Below, in pieces: positions 26,501 through 34,520 of a stretch of DNA of 42,894 nt. The stretch is from a virus, in the IMG/VR virus record IMGVR_UViG_3300009285_000022, positions 1 to 42,894 of that record, one strand, 5' to 3'. The notes under the pieces were generated by a model. It ran no database searches. It saw only the letters and a list, made by a program, of their open reading frames with translations, and was not told the DNA's origin. Position 1 is the stretch's first letter; each line of letters starts with the position of its first letter. The position numbers were made by a program, and so were the translations under genes.

Positions 26501-27005
26501 GGTCTTACTTATTCAGGTGTTGGTTGTAGATAAGATAATCCCCTCTGTCTTTGTAAGCTAAAGACAGTGGTGAAGCCCTCTGTGGGATTTTCTACTGGGT
26601 CTTAGAGGAGTCTTATTCAGGCAGTTGGGTATCAGTTTAGAGCCGATACAGCCCAGAGTAAGATTGTCTATCCTTACCAATTTTGGAGTGCTTTGCTTTT
26701 TTCCAGAACTGGTGGCGCTCATTCACTAGGTTCGCCATCTTGGATAGTCCCCGCTCGTGAAGGTCGTCCCTTGCGGGACACATTGAGTATTATTTGCCCA
26801 GAGATTGACGGTGAGGTTTACTCGAACCGCGTCTGACCTTTCCACAGGATTGACAGGAACTTTCGTATGTAGTAGGGTGAGTATGAGTCCAAAGTTGTGG
26901 TCAAACTTGCTTTGGACTGCTCTTTCCCAACATTGTGGTCAACTTCTTTTCAAGGGGTTTAATGACCATAACAAAAAGCACGCTCTAAAGCGTGCCTTTT
27001 GTTTT
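26485..27005 (+). ncRNA. Large structured noncoding RNA with intrinsic terminator
   Basis: About 500 bases with no gene and a dense set of mutually compatible helices: 26526-26530/26591-26595, 26537-26542/26584-26589, 26545-26552/26560-26567 (8 bp), 26611-26618/26656-26663, 26626-26633/26645-26655, 26668-26673/26742-26747, 26711-26717/26733-26739, 26760-26765/26835-26840, 26766-26770/26775-26779, 26809-26815/26821-26829, 26887-26894/26910-26917 (8 bp) and 26934-26941/26963-26970. Three of these contain G-U pairs that would be A-C mismatches on the minus strand, so the RNA is plus-sense. It ends in a terminator. It lacks tmRNA, RNase P and 6S hallmarks as far as I can judge. Large phage RNAs such as GOLLD and ROOL are the nearest concept, but I cannot match it to them. 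Confidence 0.72.
26978..27005 (+). terminator. Intrinsic terminator of the structured RNA
   Basis: GCACGCT (26978-26984) pairs with AGCGTGC (26989-26995) around CTAA, followed by CTTTTGTTTT. The mirrored A-run gives a T-rich tail on the minus strand too. Confidence 0.85.
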
Positions 27006-27190
27006 ATCCCCTGTGACAAAATACCCAACATTTCTATTCTCACATTCAAAAACTTGATGGTCAAGTATGAAAGTGGGGATAACTCTGACTCGGCATTTTG
27101 TCATAATTCATCCTACTTTTTTTCTGGCGCGCGCTCAAGCGTTTTTGGGGATAAGTTGTTGATTTCTTTAAAAAAGTTGTAATATAAATT
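27004..27190. other. Possible replication origin: DnaA-box-like sites beside an AT-rich stretch
   Basis: TTATCCCCT at 27004-27012 and TGGGGATAA at 27074-27082 and 27146-27154 (reverse TTATCCCCA) differ by one or two bases from the TTATCCACA DnaA consensus. A further TTATCCCCT is at 25936-25944. The region ends in an AT-rich stretch (27160-27190) before the terminase gene. This could be an origin or a promoter region for late genes. Confidence 0.35.
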
Positions 27191-27910
27191 ATGGCCGAAG
27201 AAACGTCAATAGTTGAGCCGTTGGTTGCGCCGAAAAAGAAACACGGCAATCCCACTTGGTTTCAATACGAGGGGTTCACTGGCCGTTTTCAAAAAATAGA
27301 GGAGTTCAGAGATTTGATTCCGAAGTTTAAGGATTTTTATTACGAGGCGCGGCTCTTAAATCCCAATGCCCCAGGAGGCTCTTTGAAGATAATCAATGAT
27401 TTCAATAAAGTTGTAGCGCCTCTGCGGTTTCATCCTTACCCCGCCCAGTATCGCTGGTGGAGAAAGAAATGGGATGAGGATATTATTCAGCAGCTTGCCA
27501 ATGTTAAAAAAGACGAGCCAGTGGTGAAGGCGATTGCCACCAGGAACGCCGAGGGAGCTATCTTGAGTCCCGACGAGTGGGAGTTGGAGCGTGGGACGAA
27601 GACTTTGGCGGGAGAGTTGGTTAACGACGCGCTGACAATGCTCAAAGCAGACCAGGAGCGCGACTATTTGCAGACGGATGAGAACCTGGTGAAGCGCCGC
27701 AAGTATATTTTGGATGTGATGGCTCACGTTACCCGTTTGACCCAGGGCAAGGAAGCCCTCAAAATCCGCAAGCACGCGGAGGGGCGCGAGACGGCGGGCT
27801 TCTTGTTTGATATTTTGAGGCAGGCGGTGGCGGGCAAGCTCACTCCTGACGAAATGGCTTTATTAAAATCTTCTTTTGCCAACGAAAATGTCCCGACCCC
27901 CGCAAATTGA
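27191..27910 (+). CDS. Putative terminase small subunit
   Basis: 239 aa, helical and charged, no recognised motif (HGNPTWFQYEGFTGRFQKIE, YPAQYRWWRKKWDEDIIQQL, KTLAGELVNDALTMLKADQE). Its place directly before the large terminase, with a 23-base overlap, supports a DNA-recognition role in packaging. It is the first gene of the rightward late cluster. No strong ribosome-binding site precedes the ATG and I could not find a convincing promoter for it. Confidence 0.6.
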   Translation: MAEETSIVEPLVAPKKKHGNPTWFQYEGFTGRFQKIEEFRDLIPKFKDFYYEARLLNPNAPGGSLKIINDFNKVVAPLRFHPYPAQYRWWRKKWDEDIIQQLANVKKDEPVVKAIATRNAEGAILSPDEWELERGTKTLAGELVNDALTMLKADQERDYLQTDENLVKRRKYILDVMAHVTRLTQGKEALKIRKHAEGRETAGFLFDILRQAVAGKLTPDEMALLKSSFANENVPTPAN

Positions 27911-29582
27911 GACAAGTTTGAAGGATTTTTTGGTCTCGACTCTGCCCGCCGAGGCGAAGCGGGCGTTTGTGGAAATGCTGGAGCAGTATCAGCGCGGGCG
28001 CGAGGACATCGTTTATTTTTCCGAGGAGCTTCTGGGCGTTCCCCTAAACGCTTTCCAAAAAAACTTTTTAGCGCACTCCACGACTCCCCGCAATTTATGG
28101 ATGGAGAGATTCGGGACTCTGGTTGAGGACATCGGAGGGATGCTGTTCGGGCGCAACATCGCGCATCCCTCTAATCAGGTCGGCAAGACGGTAATGATTG
28201 CAGTCAAGCATATCTGGATGAACTTTTATAAAATCGGGCTGGACTTGGACGGAGCGCTGATTATGGAGACTCATTACCAAACTCTGAATATTTCTCCCCA
28301 TACCCGCCAGGTGCGCCAATGCTTTCAATACGCGAAGGAGATTTTGGAGGAACGGTTTTTGATTGATGAGGACGGGAAGAAGCGTATCAACAAGCTCGCG
28401 CCGCTTTTGAAAAACTTTATGGTCGGGGAGAACGTGAATCTCGGCGAAATCCGTTTTTCCAACAAAAGCATTTTTTATTCCGTTCCCACTGGCCAAGACC
28501 AGGCGGCTTCTCTCGCAGGCGCGCAGTTCGGCTATATTTCTTACGACGAGTGTGCGCAGAGCCTCCACTTGGAGGCGGAACTCGGCGCAAAGATTCTCTC
28601 CCGTCTTATCAAATACGGGGTCAGTATTGATTTAATTTCAACCCCAGAAGTTGATTCGCCTTCACACCAATATTATCTGCATATTGTGAAGATGGGCGAG
28701 GCTGGCAGGGAAGGTTGGTGGGCTTTGGGCGGGCGGCTCGATGACAATATTTTTATCTCTCAGATTCAGAGGGAGCGGGTTAAGGCGGATTTGTTATCCA
28801 CAGACAAGAAGAAATACAGGCAGGTGGTGTTCGGGGAGTTTATTACGGGAGGCAAACGCTATTTCGAGCCTGCGGAGATAGAAAACCTTTGGAAATTAAA
28901 GGGGAAAGCGCAGTGCCGGCAGGGTGGGAAATATCTTTTGGTTGCAGACTGGGGTATGTCTGATACGGGGGATGAGTCGGTATTTAAAATGTTTGACTAC
29001 TCCGAGTGGATTATGCGTGGTAAGATTCGGATAGCGGCGCACGAGAAGATTCGTGGCGGTTCGCCCCAAATGCAGTTCGCGCTTCTCCGCACTTTGTATG
29101 ATTTATTCACTTGGGGGGACGAGAAAACGGGCGCGCTGACCTTCCCGATTTTCGTGATGGATGCGGGCGCTTTGGGAGGGGTGGTCATTAAAAAACTTCT
29201 ATTCCAGCTTAAACCCAGGGCTTTTGACATCGAGAAGGATGAGGCGCTTTTTATAACCAAGCGGGAAATGTCGGCGGGCAGGGATTATTTCGAGTCCGAG
29301 ATTGACGGCGCGGTTATTGAGAAGAATCCGAATTTCGGGAATATTGAATCCTATTACATTGATGAGTTGGGGGAACAGCTTGGAAACTATCATCTCGATG
29401 ATAAAAAGCTCAAACAGGATTTCGTTATGACTTTCGTGATGGGAATTTCTTACATCTCCAAAAAGATTCCGCGACATTCCGCCAAGCCTGTTTCTTTAAA
29501 CCCGCTTGCGGGATACGAAGCAAGCATCGCGCGGCCAGGCCGTCCGCGCCAGGATTTTTCTCGAAAACAATTATTTAAATAA
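27888..29582 (+). CDS. terL: Terminase large subunit
   Basis: 564 aa from the ATG at 27888. It pumps DNA into the capsid and cuts concatemers. ATPase: adenine motif LNAFQKNFL (53-61), Walker A HPSNQVGKTV (93-102, Lys100), Walker B YISYDE (216-221) and coupling STP (251-253). Nuclease (RNase H fold): LVADWGMSDTGDES (351-364, Asp354), FVMDAG (422-427, Asp425) and an acidic site near LDDKKLKQDF (503-512). All key residues are present. It overlaps the small-subunit gene, and the portal follows 51 bases later. Confidence 0.93.
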   Translation: MSRPPQIETSLKDFLVSTLPAEAKRAFVEMLEQYQRGREDIVYFSEELLGVPLNAFQKNFLAHSTTPRNLWMERFGTLVEDIGGMLFGRNIAHPSNQVGKTVMIAVKHIWMNFYKIGLDLDGALIMETHYQTLNISPHTRQVRQCFQYAKEILEERFLIDEDGKKRINKLAPLLKNFMVGENVNLGEIRFSNKSIFYSVPTGQDQAASLAGAQFGYISYDECAQSLHLEAELGAKILSRLIKYGVSIDLISTPEVDSPSHQYYLHIVKMGEAGREGWWALGGRLDDNIFISQIQRERVKADLLSTDKKKYRQVVFGEFITGGKRYFEPAEIENLWKLKGKAQCRQGGKYLLVADWGMSDTGDESVFKMFDYSEWIMRGKIRIAAHEKIRGGSPQMQFALLRTLYDLFTWGDEKTGALTFPIFVMDAGALGGVVIKKLLFQLKPRAFDIEKDEALFITKREMSAGRDYFESEIDGAVIEKNPNFGNIESYYIDELGEQLGNYHLDDKKLKQDFVMTFVMGISYISKKIPRHSAKPVSLNPLAGYEASIARPGRPRQDFSRKQLFK

Positions 29583-29633
29583 ATGGTCGAAAATATAATA
29601 CTCAAAAACAGTTAATGGAATTTTTACAATGAA

Positions 29634-31400
29634 ATGGGCTTGATAAGTTTTTTCAAAACTCAATTCTCGGCGGATGAAAAAGATGCGCGGCCAAAAGCGC
29701 TGAAAGATGCCATTGTCGCCTTGGAAGCGCAACTTCGTTTGGATTGGACGCGGCGCGTTTATGGTGACGGGGTTTATTCTGGATACAATACTTTAAGAGA
29801 ATTTTACAAAGGCAAGCAGTGGTCGTTCCGCAAGGAAGGTAATGGCACAATGCGAACTTACAACTATTGCTTTACTGTGATTGAGAATATGACGGCGTTT
29901 CTTACCAATGAGCCGCCGCAAATGTCCTGCCCGCCTGTCCGCGTTGATAACCCAGTGGAGCGGGCTTTGGCCGAAGCCAGGTCAAAAATCTTGAATGAAA
30001 TTCACGACGACAATTCTTTGTCTTTGGTGTTTCAGCGCGCCGCGCGCACGGGTTCAATTAACGGCGATGCTTTTATTTTCGGCGCGATTCCGACTTTTAA
30101 AAGCGATGAAGAAGGCAATAGAGTTTTTGACCGCATCCGCTATTGGAGCGTGGAACGGCCAGAGAGCATACGAATAATTTGGAGGGATGAGAATTTCGGA
30201 GAAATTGCGGGTTTTATAAAACATTACCGTATTGAGGTTGAAACCGCGAAGCGGCTTTTTGCCAAAGAGATTAAGGAGAAAGGCTTGCGGGTGGAACAGG
30301 ATTTTGATACTGACCGCACCAATGTTACCGAGCCGACGGAAGTTCCGATGATTACCATAAAAGAATATTGGGATGAGGAAGAATATATTTTGCTTTTCAA
30401 TCAGGACAACAAAATTGTCCACTATATGAAACACGATTGGGGTTTTGTGCCGCTTAATTACATTCCCAACATTCATCTCCCAGGCGAACCAAAAGGCACA
30501 TCTGACATCGAACACGAGCTTGACCCTCAGCAGGAGTATAACGAGCGGGCTTCCGACTTTGCGGATATAATCAAAGAGGTTTCCAGACCTTCTTACTGGG
30601 GTAAAAATATTGATAATTTGACCGAGATTCGGTCTGGGCAAACTGTGATTTATGATGTGGGTGCGGATGGTGAAATTAACGCGATGCCTAAAAGCGGGCA
30701 GACAGTTGCTTTAGAGCAGTATTTGAATGACCGCAAGAATGACATCATTGGGCTTTCTGGTATGAACCAAGTGCTTTACCCTGGCTCTCAAGTTTTGCAG
30801 GCGACGGGACGGGCGCTCTCGGTCATTATGCAGGGAGTGAATAATAAAATTGCATTGAGAAAAGAGTGGTGGATTCAGGCGTTTAAAAATTTGAATAAAT
30901 CCATCTTGTTTTTGACGGAGAAATATGTAACCAACGCAAACTTAATTATTGGTGGAAATTACAAGTCTGACGTTTTTATTTCCTCAGTTTTACTTAGGAG
31001 TGTTTCGGATGAAATAAATAAATTTCAAGCGAAGGTGCAGTCGCTGACTACAACTCAGCATAATGTCGGTGTGCCGAATCCGAGCGAGGAACAGAAATTG
31101 ATGAAAGAGGAATTGCAGGATGAAATTTTGGCGACGGAGATTGCCAAACAGCCTGGACTTCTGCATCAAATTCTTGCCGAGCGCGTTGCCGCTATGAACC
31201 AGGCGACAGGCGGGGCAGTCACGGCGGTAGGGCAGGGAGGTATCAATGGCGCGCCGTCTCCGATTGCTACTGAGTCTGAAAATATCCCAGGAGAGAATCC
31301 CGCGCCAATTCGCGGGGTGGCTTCCCCTGTTTCTCCCGAAGGAGCTATTAGAGGTGCGGCCGCTCGTCGAGGCGCTCCAGCTTTAGCGGCGAAGAAATGA
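29634..31400 (+). CDS. Portal protein
   Basis: 588 aa. Follows the terminase, as portals do. Blocks LREFYKGKQWSFRKEGNGTM, YNYCFTVIENMTAFLTNEPP, RAARTGSINGDAFIFGAIPT and PNIHLPGEPKGTSDIEHELD are typical of the SPP1 gp6-like portal family, with the long helix (NDIIGLSGMNQVLYPGSQVL) near the channel. The C-terminus is Ala/Pro-rich and flexible. It forms the twelve-subunit ring through which DNA enters. The next gene begins one base after the stop. Confidence 0.9.
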   Translation: MGLISFFKTQFSADEKDARPKALKDAIVALEAQLRLDWTRRVYGDGVYSGYNTLREFYKGKQWSFRKEGNGTMRTYNYCFTVIENMTAFLTNEPPQMSCPPVRVDNPVERALAEARSKILNEIHDDNSLSLVFQRAARTGSINGDAFIFGAIPTFKSDEEGNRVFDRIRYWSVERPESIRIIWRDENFGEIAGFIKHYRIEVETAKRLFAKEIKEKGLRVEQDFDTDRTNVTEPTEVPMITIKEYWDEEEYILLFNQDNKIVHYMKHDWGFVPLNYIPNIHLPGEPKGTSDIEHELDPQQEYNERASDFADIIKEVSRPSYWGKNIDNLTEIRSGQTVIYDVGADGEINAMPKSGQTVALEQYLNDRKNDIIGLSGMNQVLYPGSQVLQATGRALSVIMQGVNNKIALRKEWWIQAFKNLNKSILFLTEKYVTNANLIIGGNYKSDVFISSVLLRSVSDEINKFQAKVQSLTTTQHNVGVPNPSEEQKLMKEELQDEILATEIAKQPGLLHQILAERVAAMNQATGGAVTAVGQGGINGAPSPIATESENIPGENPAPIRGVASPVSPEGAIRGAAARRGAPALAAKK

Positions 31401-31401
31401 T

Positions 31402-33054
31402 ATGGCAATCACATTGAAAAAAACTTTGAGCTTTGATGTCAGCGCTTTGGTGACGGCTTCAGTTCAGAATGTAAAAGAAGTTAAGAGAGCGCAGGCGGCA
31501 AAAGTGGAGGCGGATTTTCAACGAGCGATTGCTGGCGGCGAGATGTCCTATGAGGCGCAGCTAAAATTTCGTGAGCAGCAGTTGGCGGATGAAGAAAAAT
31601 CTTCCATTAAAGATGATGATTTAATTTCTTCATTGAAAAAATCTATTGACTCCACTAAAAAGTTGTCGCGTTTTGAGAAAATTCGCACTAAATATAAAAA
31701 CAGTTTGGACGATTATGTGACTGGTCGGGGAAGCATTGATGCCCACATTAAAATTTTGGAGGATACTTTGGCTACCGAGCAGGATGAGGCGATGCGCACT
31801 GAAATCAGAACCTTACTTTCGACTGCCCGCAGCACTAAAACTCAAATTGAAATCAATGCGGTAAAAAATCGCGCGACTCTCGCCACAAAAGATAATTCTA
31901 TTCCCTTGCTTGAGAAAAGCATAGCTGAAGTAAGGGATAAACAGGCGGCGGCAACTTTGGTGGGCAATGAGGATGAAGTGGCGGCGTGGGGAGAAACTTT
32001 GCTTGCTCTCAGGACTTCTAAAACAAAACTTCAGATTGACAATTCGCTGAATGAAATGGTTTTTAAAATCAACCGCTATAATTTAAAATCTTTTGACAAA
32101 CTTGGTTTGCTGGGTGGTGAAGTATCTAAATCCGAGATTGATATGCCGATTATTTATGGCGGGGTGCGTTATGATTCTCAGCGCGCTTTTTGGGAGGATA
32201 AGCGCAACGATTATATTCGCACTTCCTATTTTACTGAATTGGAGCAGGAACTGAATGATGAAACTGCCAAGATAGCTTCCAGTTCTAAATTCGGCCAAGT
32301 GCCGATTGCCAGAATTGAAGCGGTCAATAATTTTTACAATGATTTGAGAGGTCGGCCTGAGTTTACGATTTTTGCGGACACAGTGGAGCAAAAACGGGTG
32401 GCGGCGGTAAATAAAATGGCTACCGATTTGGGAGATTCTATTCAGAGTGAGTTTGCGGCTACAAATGATTTGGCGAAAGCCGAGCGAGCTATTACGGCGA
32501 TTGAAACTAAATTTGGGATTAAACTTTCACGTGAACCTTTCGCAAAAGAGATTGAGGCTAGAAAGACTATTGCGGAAACTGTGATTGAAGAAGCCAAACC
32601 TCCTGTTCCAGTTGCGCCTCCTGCCGCTCCACGTGCGCCCATTGTTCCTGCTCCTATTAAGCCTCCGCCTACCCCCACTCCCGCGCCTGTGCCGACACCG
32701 ACTCCGCCTCCTCCAGTTGCCGAGACTCCGCAGTTTACTCCCACAGGGGGCATTGGTTCTAAATCTCCAGACAATAAATTTGTTTTTACCAAAGAAGGTT
32801 GGAAACCGATAGAAACACCGACTCCGCCCCCAGTCTCATCGGTTGCTCCAGCCGCGCCGCTCACTCCTACCCCTGCCCCGACTGAAAAAAGAGTTATAAT
32901 AGTTCAGTCAGGTGAGACTTTAAACGCCATCGCTCAGCGTGAACTTGGCGATGCTTCCAGGTGGCAGGAACTCGCTACGGAAAGCGGGCAAAAGTTTGAT
33001 GAGGAGACCGCCAAAAAATTACAAATTGGAACTAGGTTAATAATTCCTCAATGA
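31402..33054 (+). CDS. Virion protein with coiled coils and C-terminal LysM domain
   Basis: 550 aa. Residues about 20-400 are helical and coiled (KVEADFQRAIAGGEMSYEAQ, SIDSTKKLSRFEKIRTKYKN). Residues about 405-495 are a Pro-rich linker (PTPAPVPTPTPPPPVAE and similar). Residues about 498-550 are a LysM domain (VIIVQSGETLNAIAQRELGD ... QIGTRLIIPQ), which binds peptidoglycan. Between portal and capsid genes it is probably an internal or ejected protein that contacts the host wall. No enzyme motif is seen. Confidence 0.75.
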   Translation: MAITLKKTLSFDVSALVTASVQNVKEVKRAQAAKVEADFQRAIAGGEMSYEAQLKFREQQLADEEKSSIKDDDLISSLKKSIDSTKKLSRFEKIRTKYKNSLDDYVTGRGSIDAHIKILEDTLATEQDEAMRTEIRTLLSTARSTKTQIEINAVKNRATLATKDNSIPLLEKSIAEVRDKQAAATLVGNEDEVAAWGETLLALRTSKTKLQIDNSLNEMVFKINRYNLKSFDKLGLLGGEVSKSEIDMPIIYGGVRYDSQRAFWEDKRNDYIRTSYFTELEQELNDETAKIASSSKFGQVPIARIEAVNNFYNDLRGRPEFTIFADTVEQKRVAAVNKMATDLGDSIQSEFAATNDLAKAERAITAIETKFGIKLSREPFAKEIEARKTIAETVIEEAKPPVPVAPPAAPRAPIVPAPIKPPPTPTPAPVPTPTPPPPVAETPQFTPTGGIGSKSPDNKFVFTKEGWKPIETPTPPPVSSVAPAAPLTPTPAPTEKRVIIVQSGETLNAIAQRELGDASRWQELATESGQKFDEETAKKLQIGTRLIIPQ

Positions 33055-33055
33055 T

Positions 33056-34519
33056 ATGGCCAAACTCATAGGTTTCAGAAAAACCAAATCGGAGGCGACA
33101 AACATTCTGGATGTAGTCGAGAAGTCTTATTTGAATCGCACACAATACGGCGAGTTTAACACTGTTGAGGAAGTGGATGGCCTTGTAAATGTTTTGAAAG
33201 GATTGCCGCAGACGCTGGATGTTCAAGAACGCATTGCTGGTTTGGAGAATAAAAAACTCCAAATTTCCGCGAAGTTGGGCGACCTTCTTATGGAGAAGGG
33301 AGTTTTTGATACTGATTTGAATGAAGCACTCACCAATGCGACAAAAAATAATTTGTCTAATCCCAAACAGATAATTGGTTCTTACGCTGCGATTTATGGC
33401 GATGCTGCCGAGCGTTATGAAACCGAGGTGTTCAGTAAAATATTTAAGCGCTATGGCACAGCTAACACTATTCCTCAGGAAGTTTTGGATTATCGCAAAC
33501 AATTAAATGATAAAGCCAAACTCTACGGCAGTGTTTTTAATTCTTACAATTTTATTGACCCTGACACCAATGAAATTGGGATGTTGAATCCTGAAGGATT
33601 TGGAATTGTCGTGGACACCAATCCCGCCACTGGCCGTATCAGTCGGATGGAGTTAGTGCCGAGTGGGGAAATTAAAAGAGATGCTTATATGCGCACAGAT
33701 ACCCCACTGCAAATGATTCCTGGCGCGCCTGCTAAAAAGATTCCGACTTGGATTAGAACTTTTGACGGCGGGATGAGTGATTTTGGGAAACCGATTCGGA
33801 GTGCGGTGCTGGGTGAATTTATTTATAGCGGAGTTGATACTGCTGGCAAAAAAGATGATTTGGGAGGCTTGGGGTTAGGCCAACTAAAAATTCAAAAAGA
33901 AGAAGAAGGAATATTGCGTCGTCTTGGCCGAATCCCAGTGCCAAAATGGTTTGGATGGGAGGAGCGTATGTTTGGCCGAGAGCCAGAATTGACTGTGGAT
34001 ACTATGCGCAATGATGGGGTTAATCTCAAAAATTTCCAATTTGACAGCACGGATGTTCCTGATGGCAGTGTTTTACAAATGGGCGGAAGATTATTTTACT
34101 CCACTGACAAAAAAGACGAGGTATTTGAAATCGGCGGGAAAGATAAAAATGAGACTTTGCGCCGCTATTTGCAGTCTGTCGGGAAAGACCCAAATTCGGC
34201 AAATGTGCCTTATTTTGTTGACCGCAATTATTTTGCCGCGCCTGATGGCAGTTCTCGCATTAAAGGCACGATTGATGACAAATTTTTTAATCCTCCTGCT
34301 CCGAGTATCCCTCCAGCGATTGAATCTCCGAGAGCGCCTGTCGAAATTTCTCCAGAACCTGTTGTTGAAGAACCTGCTGGATTTTTTGCTCAACGCACTA
34401 ATCGTCTCAATGTTCCTGAAGAATCGCGCGAAACAATCGGTGGGCTTCCTTCGGCTTCGGATATTGTAGAAAAGGGCAAGTCTTTCTTTAGAAAGTTTGT
34501 TCCTACTCTCCCTCAATAA
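33056..34519 (+). CDS. Putative virion (ejection-type) protein
   Basis: 487 aa, helical N-terminal third (VEEVDGLVNVLKGLPQTLDV), a beta-rich middle (FGIVVDTNPATGRISRMELV, FDGGMSDFGKPIRSAVLGEF), and a Pro-rich C-terminus. It lies between the LysM protein and the very large protein, where short-tailed phages keep internal virion proteins. No family is recognised. Confidence 0.6.
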   Translation: MAKLIGFRKTKSEATNILDVVEKSYLNRTQYGEFNTVEEVDGLVNVLKGLPQTLDVQERIAGLENKKLQISAKLGDLLMEKGVFDTDLNEALTNATKNNLSNPKQIIGSYAAIYGDAAERYETEVFSKIFKRYGTANTIPQEVLDYRKQLNDKAKLYGSVFNSYNFIDPDTNEIGMLNPEGFGIVVDTNPATGRISRMELVPSGEIKRDAYMRTDTPLQMIPGAPAKKIPTWIRTFDGGMSDFGKPIRSAVLGEFIYSGVDTAGKKDDLGGLGLGQLKIQKEEEGILRRLGRIPVPKWFGWEERMFGREPELTVDTMRNDGVNLKNFQFDSTDVPDGSVLQMGGRLFYSTDKKDEVFEIGGKDKNETLRRYLQSVGKDPNSANVPYFVDRNYFAAPDGSSRIKGTIDDKFFNPPAPSIPPAIESPRAPVEISPEPVVEEPAGFFAQRTNRLNVPEESRETIGGLPSASDIVEKGKSFFRKFVPTLPQ

Positions 34520-34520
34520 A

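Noticed and set aside
26805-27182. Open frame of 125 codons on the plus strand
   Set aside because: It runs through the terminator at 26978-27005 and the helices of the structured RNA, has no ribosome-binding site and no protein-like composition.
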